Source: Bifidobacterium asteroides (GTDB taxonomy: Bacteria > Actinomycetota > Actinomycetes > Actinomycetales > Bifidobacteriaceae). From it: a DNA stretch of 64,000 nt. The position numbers and the translations under genes were made by a program. Position 1 is the first letter of the stretch, and each line of letters begins with the position of its first letter. Under the pieces are notes generated by a model. It was not told the DNA's origin. It did no database searches and saw only the letters and a list, made by a program, of their open reading frames with translations. The stretch covers positions 372,001 to 436,000 of the forward strand of contig NZ_QGLK01000001.1 of NCBI RefSeq assembly GCF_003202755.1, in the 5' to 3' direction. Of this stretch, positions 26,281 through 34,918 are shown in pieces.

Positions 26281-27402
26281 ATGCCCGCAGGCAGCGGGGG
26301 CAGGTCACGGTCCAAGCGCCCCTCCATGTTCGAGGTTGCCCGGCTGGCCGGTGTCTCCCACCAGACTGTGTCCAGGGTCATCAACAATTCCAAGGACGTC
26401 TCGCCGGCAACCAGGGTCAAGGTGCAGCAGGCCATCAGAAAGCTGGGCTACCGACCCAGCAACTCTGCGCGGGCACTGGCATCCAGCCGCAGCCGAACCA
26501 TCGGACTGGTGGCTGGCGGTGTCAGTCTCTTTGGACCTGTCTCATCGATCACAGCCATTGAGACCGTGGCCCGTTCCCATGGCCTGTTCATGTCGGTCAT
26601 GATGGTGGACGAGTCAACCTGCACGCTTGCCGGATTCCAGGAGCTCTGCGGCACCTTCCTGGAGCAGAATGTGGATGCCTTCATCTTTCTGACGCCCACC
26701 GACACCATGTTCCAGGCCGCCTGTCAGGTAGAAGTGAGCCAGCCCCGGGTCATCGTCACCTCCACGCATGGCATCACCAGCGTCGAAGAAGCCCTGAGCC
26801 ACCGGCGGGGCGACGGCCGGATAGCTCTGACCGGAATCGATCAGTGGGGCGCTGTGCAGCGTCTGGCCCGGCTGCTGGTCTCCCGGGGCCATCGGCGAGT
26901 GCTGTATATGGCCGGCCCCTCTCAGTGGCGGGATGCCGCCACTCGGCTGGCCTCCTGGAAGGTGGCCTGCGCCCGCTGCCGCATACGAACGGCCGTGGTC
27001 CACGCCCGCAGCTGGGAGGCGGGGGAGTCCTACACGCTGATGAACCACTTGATCGATCAGCGTGGCATGAGCGGCACCTCCATGCCCTCAGCCGTGGTTA
27101 CCGCCAACGACAACCAGGCCGTGGGCGTGGCCCGGTCCCTGCAGGAGCACGGCATCCGTATTCCCAGTGACATCAGCCTGGTGGGCTTTGACGACGTTCC
27201 AACGGTAGACAACATGTTTCCGCCGCTGGCCACGGTTCGCCCCCGCTTTGAGGATCTGGGCGTGGCTACGATGCGGCAGGTCCTGGCCCTGCTTCACCAG
27301 GGACAGCCGGTGGACTTCCCGGTCACCCACCATGGGGTGGGGCTGATCCAGGCGGACGTGATTCAGCGTCGGTCCCTGGGCTACGCCGTCAAGCGCCTCT
27401 GA
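26281..27402 (+). CDS. LacI-family regulator of the arabinose operon
   Basis: A 373-residue repressor. Residues 17-38 hold the HTH (F-E-V-A-R-L-A-G-V-S-H-Q-T-V-S-R-V), the hinge helix follows near 60-70 (S-A-R-A-L-A-S-S), and the rest is a periplasmic-binding-protein-like effector domain including L-V-G-F-D-D-V-P-T near the C-terminus. The first 16 residues are a basic extension. AGAAGG precedes the ATG at 26281. It sits immediately upstream of araB-araD-araA and of a CG-centred operator, so it most likely represses that operon with L-arabinose or a derivative as inducer; this is inferred from position. Confidence 0.88.
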   Translation: MPAGSGGRSRSKRPSMFEVARLAGVSHQTVSRVINNSKDVSPATRVKVQQAIRKLGYRPSNSARALASSRSRTIGLVAGGVSLFGPVSSITAIETVARSHGLFMSVMMVDESTCTLAGFQELCGTFLEQNVDAFIFLTPTDTMFQAACQVEVSQPRVIVTSTHGITSVEEALSHRRGDGRIALTGIDQWGAVQRLARLLVSRGHRRVLYMAGPSQWRDAATRLASWKVACARCRIRTAVVHARSWEAGESYTLMNHLIDQRGMSGTSMPSAVVTANDNQAVGVARSLQEHGIRIPSDISLVGFDDVPTVDNMFPPLATVRPRFEDLGVATMRQVLALLHQGQPVDFPVTHHGVGLIQADVIQRRSLGYAVKRL

Positions 27403-27428
27403 CTACCGTCGGCCCGCATTCGGCGGGC

Positions 27429-27457
27429 TTGCCTGATGCTCTGGTCTCAGATACAAT
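27429..27457 (+). promoter_or_regulatory. araBDA promoter TTGCCT-N17-TACAAT
   Basis: TTGCCT (27429-27434) and TACAAT (27452-27457) are separated by exactly 17 bp. The -10 hexamer is part of the palindrome TACAATTGTA. The GCCCGC/GCGGGC inverted repeat just upstream (27411-27428) may end transcripts of the regulator gene. Confidence 0.6.
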
Positions 27458-27469
27458 TGTAACCAGACT

Positions 27470-27485
27470 ATGTGAGCGTTAACAT
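27470..27485 (+). promoter_or_regulatory. LacI-type operator in front of araB
   Basis: ATGTGAGCGTTAACAT is a 16-bp imperfect inverted repeat centred on CG, located just after the predicted transcription start and 20 bp before the araB start. The position is that of a blocking operator for the LacI-family regulator encoded directly upstream. Confidence 0.6.
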
Positions 27486-27504
27486 ATCAGGCAAAGGAGC
27501 GGAC

Positions 27505-29118
27505 ATGGTTCTTGGCGAACAAGGCGTCATCGTTAGCGAATTACAGGAGGGCGCGACCAGTCTGGGCATCGAATTCGGCTCCACCCGCATCAAGGCTGTG
27601 CTGATCGACCATGACTACCGGACGCTGGCCGCAGGGGACGTCGAGTGGGAGAACCGGCTGGAGGACGGCCTCTGGACCTACTCCATGGACCAGATCCATC
27701 AGGGTCTGCAGGCGGCCTATGCGGCCATGGCCGAGGATGTCCGCCGCCAGTATGGGGTGACGCTGACCAAGATAGGCGCCATGGGAATTTCGGCCATGAT
27801 GCACGGCTACCTGGCCTTCGACAAGGATGGTCGGCTGCTTGTGCCATTCCGCACCTGGCGCAACACCAACACCCGCCAGGCCCACGAGGAGCTTTCGCAG
27901 GCTTTCAAGATCAACATTCCCGAGCGCTGGTCCATTGCCCACCTTTACCAGGCCATTTTGAACGGCGAAGAGCATGTGCCCAAGGTGGCCTATATCACCA
28001 CCTTGGCCGGCTACATGCACTGGAGGCTCTCCGGCCGCAAGGTCATCGGCATCGGCGATGCCTCGGGCATGTTCCCCATCGACTCCTCCCGCAAGGAGTT
28101 CGACCAGGGCCTGCTGGACATCTTCTCCAGACTGCCCCAGGTCCAGGCCCAGCCCTGGGACATCCACGACCTGTTGCCTGAGCCATTGACCGCCGGCAGC
28201 GATGCGGGCGCGTTGACCGCAGAAGGGGCCGCCCTACTTGATCCCAGTGGTCAGCTGCAGCCCGGCGTACCTATGGCCCCGCCCGAGGGCGACGCGGGAA
28301 CCGGCATGGTGGCGACCAACGCGGTTCGTCCCCGCACCGGCAACGTGTCTGCGGGCACATCCATCTTCGCCATGGTGGTCCTGGAACATCCCCTGCGTGA
28401 TTTCCATCCAGAGGTGGATCCGGTCACCACACCGGCTGGGGATCCAGCCGGCATGAGCCATGCCAACAACTTCACCTCGGACCTGAACGCCTGGGTGGGG
28501 CTGTTCGGGGAATTCGCCAAGGCCGCCGGTCTGGATCTCAAGGGGGATGCGCTCTACGCCACCCTGTTCAACCAGGCCCTTCTGGGAGACAAGGATGCCG
28601 GCGGGCTGATCAACTACTGCTTCTATTCCGGGGAGTTCCTGGCTGGTCTGGAGGAGGGCCGGCCCGTCTTTGCCCGCGGCCCCGAGGGACGGATGACCCT
28701 GGCCAACTTCATGCGTGCCCAGCTCTTCTCGGCCTTCTCGCCGGTCACCATCGGCATGGATGTGATGACCCGCCAGGAGCATGTCCAGGTGGACACCATG
28801 GTTGGCCATGGCGGCATCTTCGCCACCCCTAAGGTGGCCCAGCGAATCCTGGCCGCAGCCTTCAATGCCCCCATCAAGGTCATGTCCACTGCTGTCGAGG
28901 GGGGCGCCTGGGGCATGGCCGTTCTGGCCGACTACCTGGGTCATGCCGACCAGACCCTGGCCGACTACCTGGATGCCAATGTCTTTGCAGGGGTCCAGTC
29001 CACAACAGAGCAGCCGGACCCGGCTGATGTGAAGGGCTTCAGAGCCTTCTTCGACCGCTTCACCAAGGGCCTGCCCATCGAGCAGGCGGCTGTGAAGACC
29101 ATCCCCCTGCAGGGATGA
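27505..29118 (+). CDS. araB: L-ribulokinase (FGGY family)
   Basis: A 537-residue sugar kinase phosphorylating L-ribulose. The N-terminal FGGY domain has G-I-E-F-G-S-T-R-I-K-A-V-L-I-D as phosphate-1 motif and the C-terminal domain shows G-G-I-F-A-T-P and G-A-W-G-M-A, with G-N-V-S-A-G-T-S in the middle. AAAGGAG is 6 nt before the ATG at 27505. The operon context with an L-ribulose-5-phosphate 4-epimerase and L-arabinose isomerase identifies it as AraB rather than xylulokinase. Confidence 0.92.
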   Translation: MVLGEQGVIVSELQEGATSLGIEFGSTRIKAVLIDHDYRTLAAGDVEWENRLEDGLWTYSMDQIHQGLQAAYAAMAEDVRRQYGVTLTKIGAMGISAMMHGYLAFDKDGRLLVPFRTWRNTNTRQAHEELSQAFKINIPERWSIAHLYQAILNGEEHVPKVAYITTLAGYMHWRLSGRKVIGIGDASGMFPIDSSRKEFDQGLLDIFSRLPQVQAQPWDIHDLLPEPLTAGSDAGALTAEGAALLDPSGQLQPGVPMAPPEGDAGTGMVATNAVRPRTGNVSAGTSIFAMVVLEHPLRDFHPEVDPVTTPAGDPAGMSHANNFTSDLNAWVGLFGEFAKAAGLDLKGDALYATLFNQALLGDKDAGGLINYCFYSGEFLAGLEEGRPVFARGPEGRMTLANFMRAQLFSAFSPVTIGMDVMTRQEHVQVDTMVGHGGIFATPKVAQRILAAAFNAPIKVMSTAVEGGAWGMAVLADYLGHADQTLADYLDANVFAGVQSTTEQPDPADVKGFRAFFDRFTKGLPIEQAAVKTIPLQG

Positions 29119-29182
29119 GGCCGGTAGCTGAAAACGTCAAGCGGCCGGATTAGCAGGATCGGGCCGGGAAAAGGAGTTGCTG

Positions 29183-29875
29183 ATGGTGTCCTTGGCTGAT
29201 TATTCGCCCGAGGTGCGCGACGAGGTGAAACTGGTGCGCGAGCAGGTGGCCACCCTGCATGCGCAATTGACCAGGTGGAATCTGGTGGTCTGGACGGCGG
29301 GCAATGTCTCGCAGCGGTTGCGTTCTGCCGATCTGATGGTCATCAAGCCCTCGGGGGTGCGCTATGAGCACCTGACCCCGGGCTCCATGGTGGTCACCGA
29401 TCTGAATGGCAACGTGGTCGACGGTGCCGAGGCCCCCTCTTCGGACACGCTATCGCACGCTTATATCTACCGGCATATGCCCGAGGTCTATGGCGTGGTC
29501 CACACCCATTCCACCTATGCCACCGCCTGGGCGGCCACCGGCAGGGATATTCCCTGCGTGCTGACCATGATGGGTGACGAGTTCGGCGGTCCCGTGCCGG
29601 TCGGTCCCTTTGAGCTGATCGGCTCCGAGGCCATCGGCAAGGGCGTGGTCGACACCCTCAAGGATCACCCGGGCTGCCCGGCTGTGCTCATGCGCAACCA
29701 TGGGCCCTTCACCGTGGGGGCCGATGCCGAGGCTGCTGTCAAGGCGGCGGCCATGACCGAAGAGGTGGCCCACACGGTCTGGGCGGCTGAGCAGATCGGC
29801 ACGCCCAAGCCCATCGATCCGGCCGACATAGCCAAGCTCAACGACCGGTACCAGCACGTCTACGGCCAGCACTGA
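29183..29875 (+). CDS. araD: L-ribulose-5-phosphate 4-epimerase
   Basis: A 230-residue class II aldolase-like epimerase giving D-xylulose 5-phosphate, which enters the phosphoketolase pathway. Zinc-binding histidines are visible in [13 protein letters not shown], with a third His near M-R-N-H-G-P-F, and the N-terminal T-A-G-N-V-S-Q-R loop binds phosphate. The ATG at 29183 follows AAAAGGAG at 7-8 nt; a GTG three bases later is an alternative. Second gene of araBDA. Confidence 0.95.
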   Translation: MVSLADYSPEVRDEVKLVREQVATLHAQLTRWNLVVWTAGNVSQRLRSADLMVIKPSGVRYEHLTPGSMVVTDLNGNVVDGAEAPSSDTLSHAYIYRHMPEVYGVVHTHSTYATAWAATGRDIPCVLTMMGDEFGGPVPVGPFELIGSEAIGKGVVDTLKDHPGCPAVLMRNHGPFTVGADAEAAVKAAAMTEEVAHTVWAAEQIGTPKPIDPADIAKLNDRYQHVYGQH

Positions 29876-29903
29876 GTTGGAAAAAATAAGCAAAGGAGCA
29901 AGT

Positions 29904-31418
29904 ATGAGCATGAAAAATCCCTTCGAGGGCAAGGAGCTTTGGTTCGCCGTTGGTTCGCAGGACCTCTACGGCGAGGAGACTCTGCGCCAGGTGGGCGTCC
30001 AGGCGGCGGACATCGCCAAGTCCCTCAACGACTCTGGGCGGATCCCGGTCAAGCTGGTTCTGAAGCCCACTCTGAAGGACTCGGATTCCATCCTGAATTT
30101 CATGGTCGATGCCTCGTCGAACCCGGCCTGCATCGGCGTGGTGGCCTGGATGCATACCTTCAGCCCGGCCAAGATGTGGATCAGAGGTCTGGAGAAGCTG
30201 CGCAAGCCGCTACTGCAGCTGAACACCCAGCATCATGTGGAGATCCCCTGGGACACCATTGATATGGACTTCATGAATCTGAACCAGTCGGCCCACGGCG
30301 ACCGTGAGTTCGGCTACATCCTGACCAGGCTGGGAATCCCGCGCAAGATCGTGGTCGGCCACTACACCGACCCCGAGGTTGCCGACAAGATCGGCGTCTG
30401 GGCTCGCGCCTGCGCCGGCTGGGATGCCGCCAACAATATGAAGGTCTGCCGCTGGGGCGACAACATGCGCGACGTTGCCGTCACCGAGGGCGACAAGACC
30501 GAGGCCGAGCGGGTCTTCGGCGTCTCCGTCAACACCTGGCCGGTCAACGAGCTGGTGGACCATGTGAACGCCGTCACCGACGACCAGGTCAAGGATCTGA
30601 TCGAGGACTACAAGCGCAGCTATGAGGTGGCTCCCGAACTTTTGGACTCCCGGTACGACTCCCTGATGGTGGCCGCCCGCGAAGAGCTCGGCATGCGGGC
30701 CATGATGGAAGAGGTGGGTGCCACTGCCGCCGTGGACAACTTCCAGGATCTGGGAGGCCTGCGTCAGCTGCCCGGCGTGGGAGCTCAGCGGTTGATGGCT
30801 GACGGGTACGGATTCTCGGCAGAGGGCGACTGGAAGACATCGGTTCTGATTCGGATCGGCAACGTCATGGGCTACGGGCTCAAGGGCGGCTGCTCGCTCA
30901 TGGAGGACTACTCCTACAACTTCGTGCCCGGCCATGAGGAGATCATGGGCGCCCACATGCTGGAGGTCTCGCCCACGCTGTTGACCGAGGGACGGCCCCG
31001 CCTGGAGATCCACCCCCTGTCTATCGGCGAAAGGGAGGATCCGGTGCGCCTGGTCTTCACGGCTACGCCTTGCACCGATGCTGTGGTCGTCTCCTTGGCG
31101 GATGTGCGCGAACGCTTCCGCCTGGTCATGAATGTGGTGGATGTGGTCGAGCCCGGCGGGTCCTTGGCCAAGCTGCCCGTGGCACGTGCGCTCTGGAAGC
31201 CGCGGCCCTCGCTCAAGGTCTCGGCTGAGTGCTGGCTGCGCGCCGGCGCAGCCCACCATACCTGCATGACCACCACTGTGGGCCGTGAAGCCTGGGAGGA
31301 CTTCGCACGCATGGCTGGTGTGGAACTCGCCGTCATCGACGAGAACACTGAACCCCGGCGCTTCGAGGCCGACCTGCGTGCCGCTGAGCTCTACCATCGG
31401 CTGAATAACCGGCACTGA
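29904..31418 (+). CDS. araA: L-arabinose isomerase
   Basis: A 504-residue enzyme converting L-arabinose to L-ribulose, first step of the pathway. The N-terminus [17 protein letters not shown] is diagnostic, and the active-site set includes the Glu in F-S-A-E-G-D-W-K-T, the Glu in L-M-E-D-Y-S-Y, and histidines in P-G-H-E-E-I and [16 protein letters not shown] precedes the ATG. No arabinose transporter or arabinosidase is in the window, so uptake genes lie elsewhere. Confidence 0.97.
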   Translation: MSMKNPFEGKELWFAVGSQDLYGEETLRQVGVQAADIAKSLNDSGRIPVKLVLKPTLKDSDSILNFMVDASSNPACIGVVAWMHTFSPAKMWIRGLEKLRKPLLQLNTQHHVEIPWDTIDMDFMNLNQSAHGDREFGYILTRLGIPRKIVVGHYTDPEVADKIGVWARACAGWDAANNMKVCRWGDNMRDVAVTEGDKTEAERVFGVSVNTWPVNELVDHVNAVTDDQVKDLIEDYKRSYEVAPELLDSRYDSLMVAAREELGMRAMMEEVGATAAVDNFQDLGGLRQLPGVGAQRLMADGYGFSAEGDWKTSVLIRIGNVMGYGLKGGCSLMEDYSYNFVPGHEEIMGAHMLEVSPTLLTEGRPRLEIHPLSIGEREDPVRLVFTATPCTDAVVVSLADVRERFRLVMNVVDVVEPGGSLAKLPVARALWKPRPSLKVSAECWLRAGAAHHTCMTTTVGREAWEDFARMAGVELAVIDENTEPRRFEADLRAAELYHRLNNRH

Positions 31419-31439
31419 GCGCCTGTTCCAGAAGATAGC

Positions 31440-31473
31440 AAGGCCCCGCCACTGCACATGTGGCGGGGCCTTT
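31440..31473 (+). terminator. Terminator of the araBDA operon
   Basis: A perfect 13-bp stem, AAGGCCCCGCCAC pairing with GTGGCGGGGCCTT, encloses a seven-base loop and is followed by a short TTT. The symmetric A and T ends would let it work in both directions. Confidence 0.85.
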
Positions 31474-31660
31474 ACATATTCGGCTTGTCGGTTTGCGTTG
31501 TCACAATTTTGTCGGTACAGTGATGATTAGGCAATGGGAACAGTGGCATGTCCCAAAGTTGACATAAAGCCCACCCCCCTGAGTCGGGGAAGTGATCGGT
31601 TGGGGAGGCGAAGATGTGCCTGGCCATCCTGTGCCTATTAATACAGAAGGGAAAGCGTGC

Positions 31661-33685
31661 ATGCACATGCAACGAGATAATGAAGGGATAAGGCTCCCTA
31701 AGCTTTTAGGCTTGGCGGTCGCCGGAGCGACGCTCCTAGCGGGCATGGTCGTTCTGCCAGCCACCCAGGCTTCAGCCGCTAACGATGATTATGGTTACAA
31801 AACTGAAGATGACTTCATACCAGGGGCGATGACCAGTGAGACGCCTACTCTGACGGTCACTAAGTTCCTCTCTCTCTCTGGTGGTCTTAACCCCACCGGT
31901 TCTGCTAATGATCTCGATCAGTTGAAGGAAAATCACGATCTGCTGCCCGCCAAGGATATTTTGTTCAATGTCCAGGAAGTGACGCATGCAGATGGCCAGA
32001 GTTTAGCTGATATTAAGCCGGGCGACTCTAGTACTTATAAAACGCTTGGCACCCAATACGCTGGTGTTACCGATGGCCAAGGCGTCATTAGTACATGGTA
32101 TGAGGCCGACACAACTGCAGCTAATCTTGGTAAGATTGCCAACGCAAAAGAAAACGGGCAGCCTTCAGAGACATCTACGGTGAAGGCTTTCCAACCGGCT
32201 AAAGATGGTGTAGGGCATTACTACATCTTGACGGAGAATACAGATAAATCCTGGGCGTTCGCTAGTAAGAATCCCAATAAACTCGATTCGTCAAAGTACA
32301 CTCCTGCTGCTCCTTCGTTCTTCGGTTTGCCCTATGCTACACAGGCACTGACTGGTACAAAGCAGACTGGTTATATCTACCATCTGCATCTGTATCCCAA
32401 GAATGTGAACAGTACTGTCTTCTCCAAGACTGTGCAAAATGTTTACGATTCTAAGGGTGGAGTCAAGTCTCAGCGTACAGCAGTCGCAGGTGACAAAATT
32501 GATTACAAGCTGACTCAAAAGATATATGCAGATAGTGCCCCTGCAACAGGTGATGGAAAGCTTGATGTTACTGAGCTGGCTGGAAATTTCGCAGATATCA
32601 AGATTTCTGATCGTATGTCCACTGCTCTGAAAGTGGATGATAATGGCTTCAATGTGGCTGTTCATTATAAGGACGGCACAGGAAACCAGGTAGACACGGT
32701 CTTGACGAAAGACACAGACTACAAGCTAGATAATGTTAAGAATCCTGATCGGTTGGTCGGCACAGGCAAGATGTTCACTACAAGCGACAGTAACTCGAAT
32801 TACTACAATTTCACGTTCTTCAGTACTGCTTTTGCTAAAACTCTGAGAGACAGTGCCAAGGCCGATATTCATGTCGATGTCACCTACAGCGCTACGGTAA
32901 CTCCAGATGGAGATTCTACTGCAACTAATGGTGTCGCCAATGATGCAGCTTCCGATTACCGCGAAAATAAGGGAGCTCCCACGTCTGAGCATACCAACGT
33001 CCTCAATGCTGTGTTTGTCTTTGGCTCCATAAAATCTAAGGATAAAGACTACGCCGCACTGCCTGGCACGGTATACAGACTGATTCAGGATCAAGATCAT
33101 CCGGATTCATACCTTGGTACAGATGGTAAATTCTATACCGAAGCCGCAGCTGATAAAGCGGGTGTTCAACTCTACAAGGCTACGGCTAATGAACAAGGTG
33201 TAGTAGCTTTCGCAGGTCTACCTATTTTTGGCCCCGCAGCCTCCGCACAAGCTGAGGGTTCAGATGTCAAGACGGTACAGGATGTTCACTGGGTCCTCGA
33301 AGAAACTTCGACCCCCTCCGGATGGCGTAAGCCCATTTCTCCATTTACTGAGGTAACGTACTCAAATGTGAAAGGTCAGACTGAGGATCAGCTCGCTCAG
33401 ACCTATGGTACTAATGGTGCTATAGAGCCAGCGTATGGTTCGTTGAACTTCGGTCAATTCAACGTGACTCCTGCCGAGCATAATACAAAGCAGGACCCAT
33501 TGAAGTACAACAATGTAGATGTTCAAAAGTACCTGATGCATTATGAAGAGGGTGCGGCTGATGCTCCATTGTCGCTGCCTCTAACAGGTGGTCGCGGTAT
33601 CGTGCTCCTGCTGGTCGTCGGTGCTCTGCTTATGGGTGGTGCTCTTTACGCACGTAGTCGGCGCAACAACGCCGCCCGGGCCTGA
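31661..33685 (+). CDS. Major pilin, LPLTG-anchored (FimA/SpaA type)
   Basis: A 674-residue pilus backbone subunit. It has a signal peptide (about 1-40, ending A-S-A-A-N), a pilin motif lysine in H-L-H-L-Y-P-K-N near residue 247, an E-box in W-V-L-E-E-T-S-T-P-S-G-W near 550, and the sorting signal L-P-L-T-G (639-643) with hydrophobic helix and basic tail. These are the three elements sortase C needs to polymerise a pilin, so this is probably the shaft. CnaB-like domains with internal isopeptide bonds are expected from the E-box. AT-richer and with different codon preference (many GAT, AAT, ACT codons) than flanking operons, consistent with acquisition. The ATG at 31661 is 9-10 nt after AAGGG; an upstream frame opening at 31592 is disregarded. 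Confidence 0.88.
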   Translation: MHMQRDNEGIRLPKLLGLAVAGATLLAGMVVLPATQASAANDDYGYKTEDDFIPGAMTSETPTLTVTKFLSLSGGLNPTGSANDLDQLKENHDLLPAKDILFNVQEVTHADGQSLADIKPGDSSTYKTLGTQYAGVTDGQGVISTWYEADTTAANLGKIANAKENGQPSETSTVKAFQPAKDGVGHYYILTENTDKSWAFASKNPNKLDSSKYTPAAPSFFGLPYATQALTGTKQTGYIYHLHLYPKNVNSTVFSKTVQNVYDSKGGVKSQRTAVAGDKIDYKLTQKIYADSAPATGDGKLDVTELAGNFADIKISDRMSTALKVDDNGFNVAVHYKDGTGNQVDTVLTKDTDYKLDNVKNPDRLVGTGKMFTTSDSNSNYYNFTFFSTAFAKTLRDSAKADIHVDVTYSATVTPDGDSTATNGVANDAASDYRENKGAPTSEHTNVLNAVFVFGSIKSKDKDYAALPGTVYRLIQDQDHPDSYLGTDGKFYTEAAADKAGVQLYKATANEQGVVAFAGLPIFGPAASAQAEGSDVKTVQDVHWVLEETSTPSGWRKPISPFTEVTYSNVKGQTEDQLAQTYGTNGAIEPAYGSLNFGQFNVTPAEHNTKQDPLKYNNVDVQKYLMHYEEGAADAPLSLPLTGGRGIVLLLVVGALLMGGALYARSRRNNAARA

Positions 33686-33722
33686 TGATGCGGTCACATT
33701 AGAAATTATGTGAGGTGACCTG

Positions 33723-33759
33723 ATGGCGGACGGTTCCTCTGTGAATCGTCCGCCATTTT
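33723..33759 (+). terminator. Terminator between the two pilin genes
   Basis: ATGGCGGACGGTT pairs with AATCGTCCGCCAT across an eight-base loop, followed by TTT. As the hairpin lies inside the pilus gene cluster, it should let the first pilin be made in excess over the downstream genes. Confidence 0.75.
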
Positions 33760-33877
33760 CATACGGACCTTGTTTAGAGTCGGTTCGTACATGTCGGGGC
33801 CGTTGGTCTGGTGTCATTTAGGCCAGCGGATCTGACGCAACCACGTCGTCGAAAGGCGGCCTTGGAAGGGAAGGTTT

Positions 33878-34747
33878 ATGAAGGGAATTGCCTTGCCGAA
33901 ATGCCTCACCCGCCGGGTCCTGCCCTGTCTGATTGTGGTCTTGGCCTGTTTAGGTCTGACTGCTTTCGATATGACGCCGGCGGCAGAGGCGGCGACGGTC
34001 AACCCGACCCTGACGGTGCAACTCAAGAGAGGACATTCAGGTAAAGGTGATCAGAATGACATCCTGCCGAGTGCTCCTGTATCGGCTGGAGCAGGGTATA
34101 TATTTCGTGCCCTTAGACTGGATCCCACTACTCTGAAGAGCCGGGTGAAGGCACTTGACCAGAATCCTGGCGCTGATAAGGCTCAAGCGGCTATCAGCAG
34201 CGAGGTGGCAGCTAACCCGGATGCTTTCAAGGATAAGAAACAGCCCGCCGAATACTACGGTGTTTCTGATCAGGCCGGCACCATCACCAACGCGTCAGAA
34301 GCAAAATCTCAGGGTGTCTGGCTCACAGGAGCCCATCTTGATCTAGAAGCGTCGACACTGACAGGAGGAAGCCCAGCTGTTTTTGACGGAGACTACTTCA
34401 ATGCCTCATATTGGCTGGTCACTTTAGTATCGCCACCAAAGAGCGAAAAAGTGAAGGTAGATCCTGTAGTTGTGCAGTTGCCGCTCTACCGGAAGCAGGG
34501 TGAGGTTCATCCGCTGTACGATGTAACCATTAGTCCTAAGCTCGTTGACGTGCCTCAGGATGAGTTTCAGAACGGAACCCAAACTGGGAATGGGATCCAG
34601 ACTGTTCCTGTCGCGAGATCAGGACCACGAAAGCTGGCAGCTACCGGTGTATCCATGGTAGCCCCTGGCATTCTGCTCTTGATTCTGGCCGTGATAGGCC
34701 TCTACTTGGCAATCGTTGCGCGCTCCTGGAACCGGGATAAGCGCTAG
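33878..34747 (+). CDS. Minor pilin, LAATG sorting signal
   Basis: A 289-residue secreted protein: signal peptide (about 1-38, ending A-E-A-A), one globular region, and a C-terminal L-A-A-T-G (253-257) followed by a hydrophobic helix and R-S-W-N-R-D-K-R. The sorting motif deviates from LPXTG at the second position, as seen in some actinobacterial pilins. V-V-V-Q-L-P-L-Y and H-P-L-Y-D-V resemble the strand that carries the pilin motif and S-P-K may supply the lysine. Its small size and position before sortase C suggest the base (anchoring) subunit. GAAGGG precedes the ATG at 33878 by about 8 nt. Confidence 0.8.
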   Translation: MKGIALPKCLTRRVLPCLIVVLACLGLTAFDMTPAAEAATVNPTLTVQLKRGHSGKGDQNDILPSAPVSAGAGYIFRALRLDPTTLKSRVKALDQNPGADKAQAAISSEVAANPDAFKDKKQPAEYYGVSDQAGTITNASEAKSQGVWLTGAHLDLEASTLTGGSPAVFDGDYFNASYWLVTLVSPPKSEKVKVDPVVVQLPLYRKQGEVHPLYDVTISPKLVDVPQDEFQNGTQTGNGIQTVPVARSGPRKLAATGVSMVAPGILLLILAVIGLYLAIVARSWNRDKR

Positions 34748-34761
34748 GTATTCTCTCATAG

Positions 34762-34775
34762 TCATACCGGTATGA
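34762..34775 (+). promoter_or_regulatory. Perfect palindrome upstream of the sortase gene
   Basis: TCATACCGGTATGA is a perfect 14-bp palindrome in the gap between minor pilin and sortase, overlapping a TATGAT -10-like hexamer (34771-34776). It could be an operator on a separate sortase promoter. No -35 box is obvious. Confidence 0.35.
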
Positions 34776-34818
34776 TGTCGTCTCGAGATATCAACGGCGT
34801 CTGTGAGGGTGTATAAAG

Positions 34819-34852
34819 GACCGGCGGCATCATACAGGTGCCGCCGGTCTTT
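34819..34852 (+). terminator. Hairpin between minor pilin and sortase
   Basis: GACCGGCGGCA pairs perfectly with TGCCGCCGGTC (11 bp, nine-base loop) and is followed by TTT. Like the hairpin after the first pilin, it should reduce read-through, here into the sortase gene. Confidence 0.65.
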
Positions 34853-34918
34853 GTATGCCAAAAGCTATTTATAGTTATTAACTGGACTATTTGAAATGCA
34901 GCACGAGGAAGGCTATAA

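Noticed and set aside
30210-31457. 415-codon open frame antisense to araA
   Set aside because: Mirror frame of L-arabinose isomerase, His/Gly/Val-rich low-quality sequence and no ribosome-binding site.
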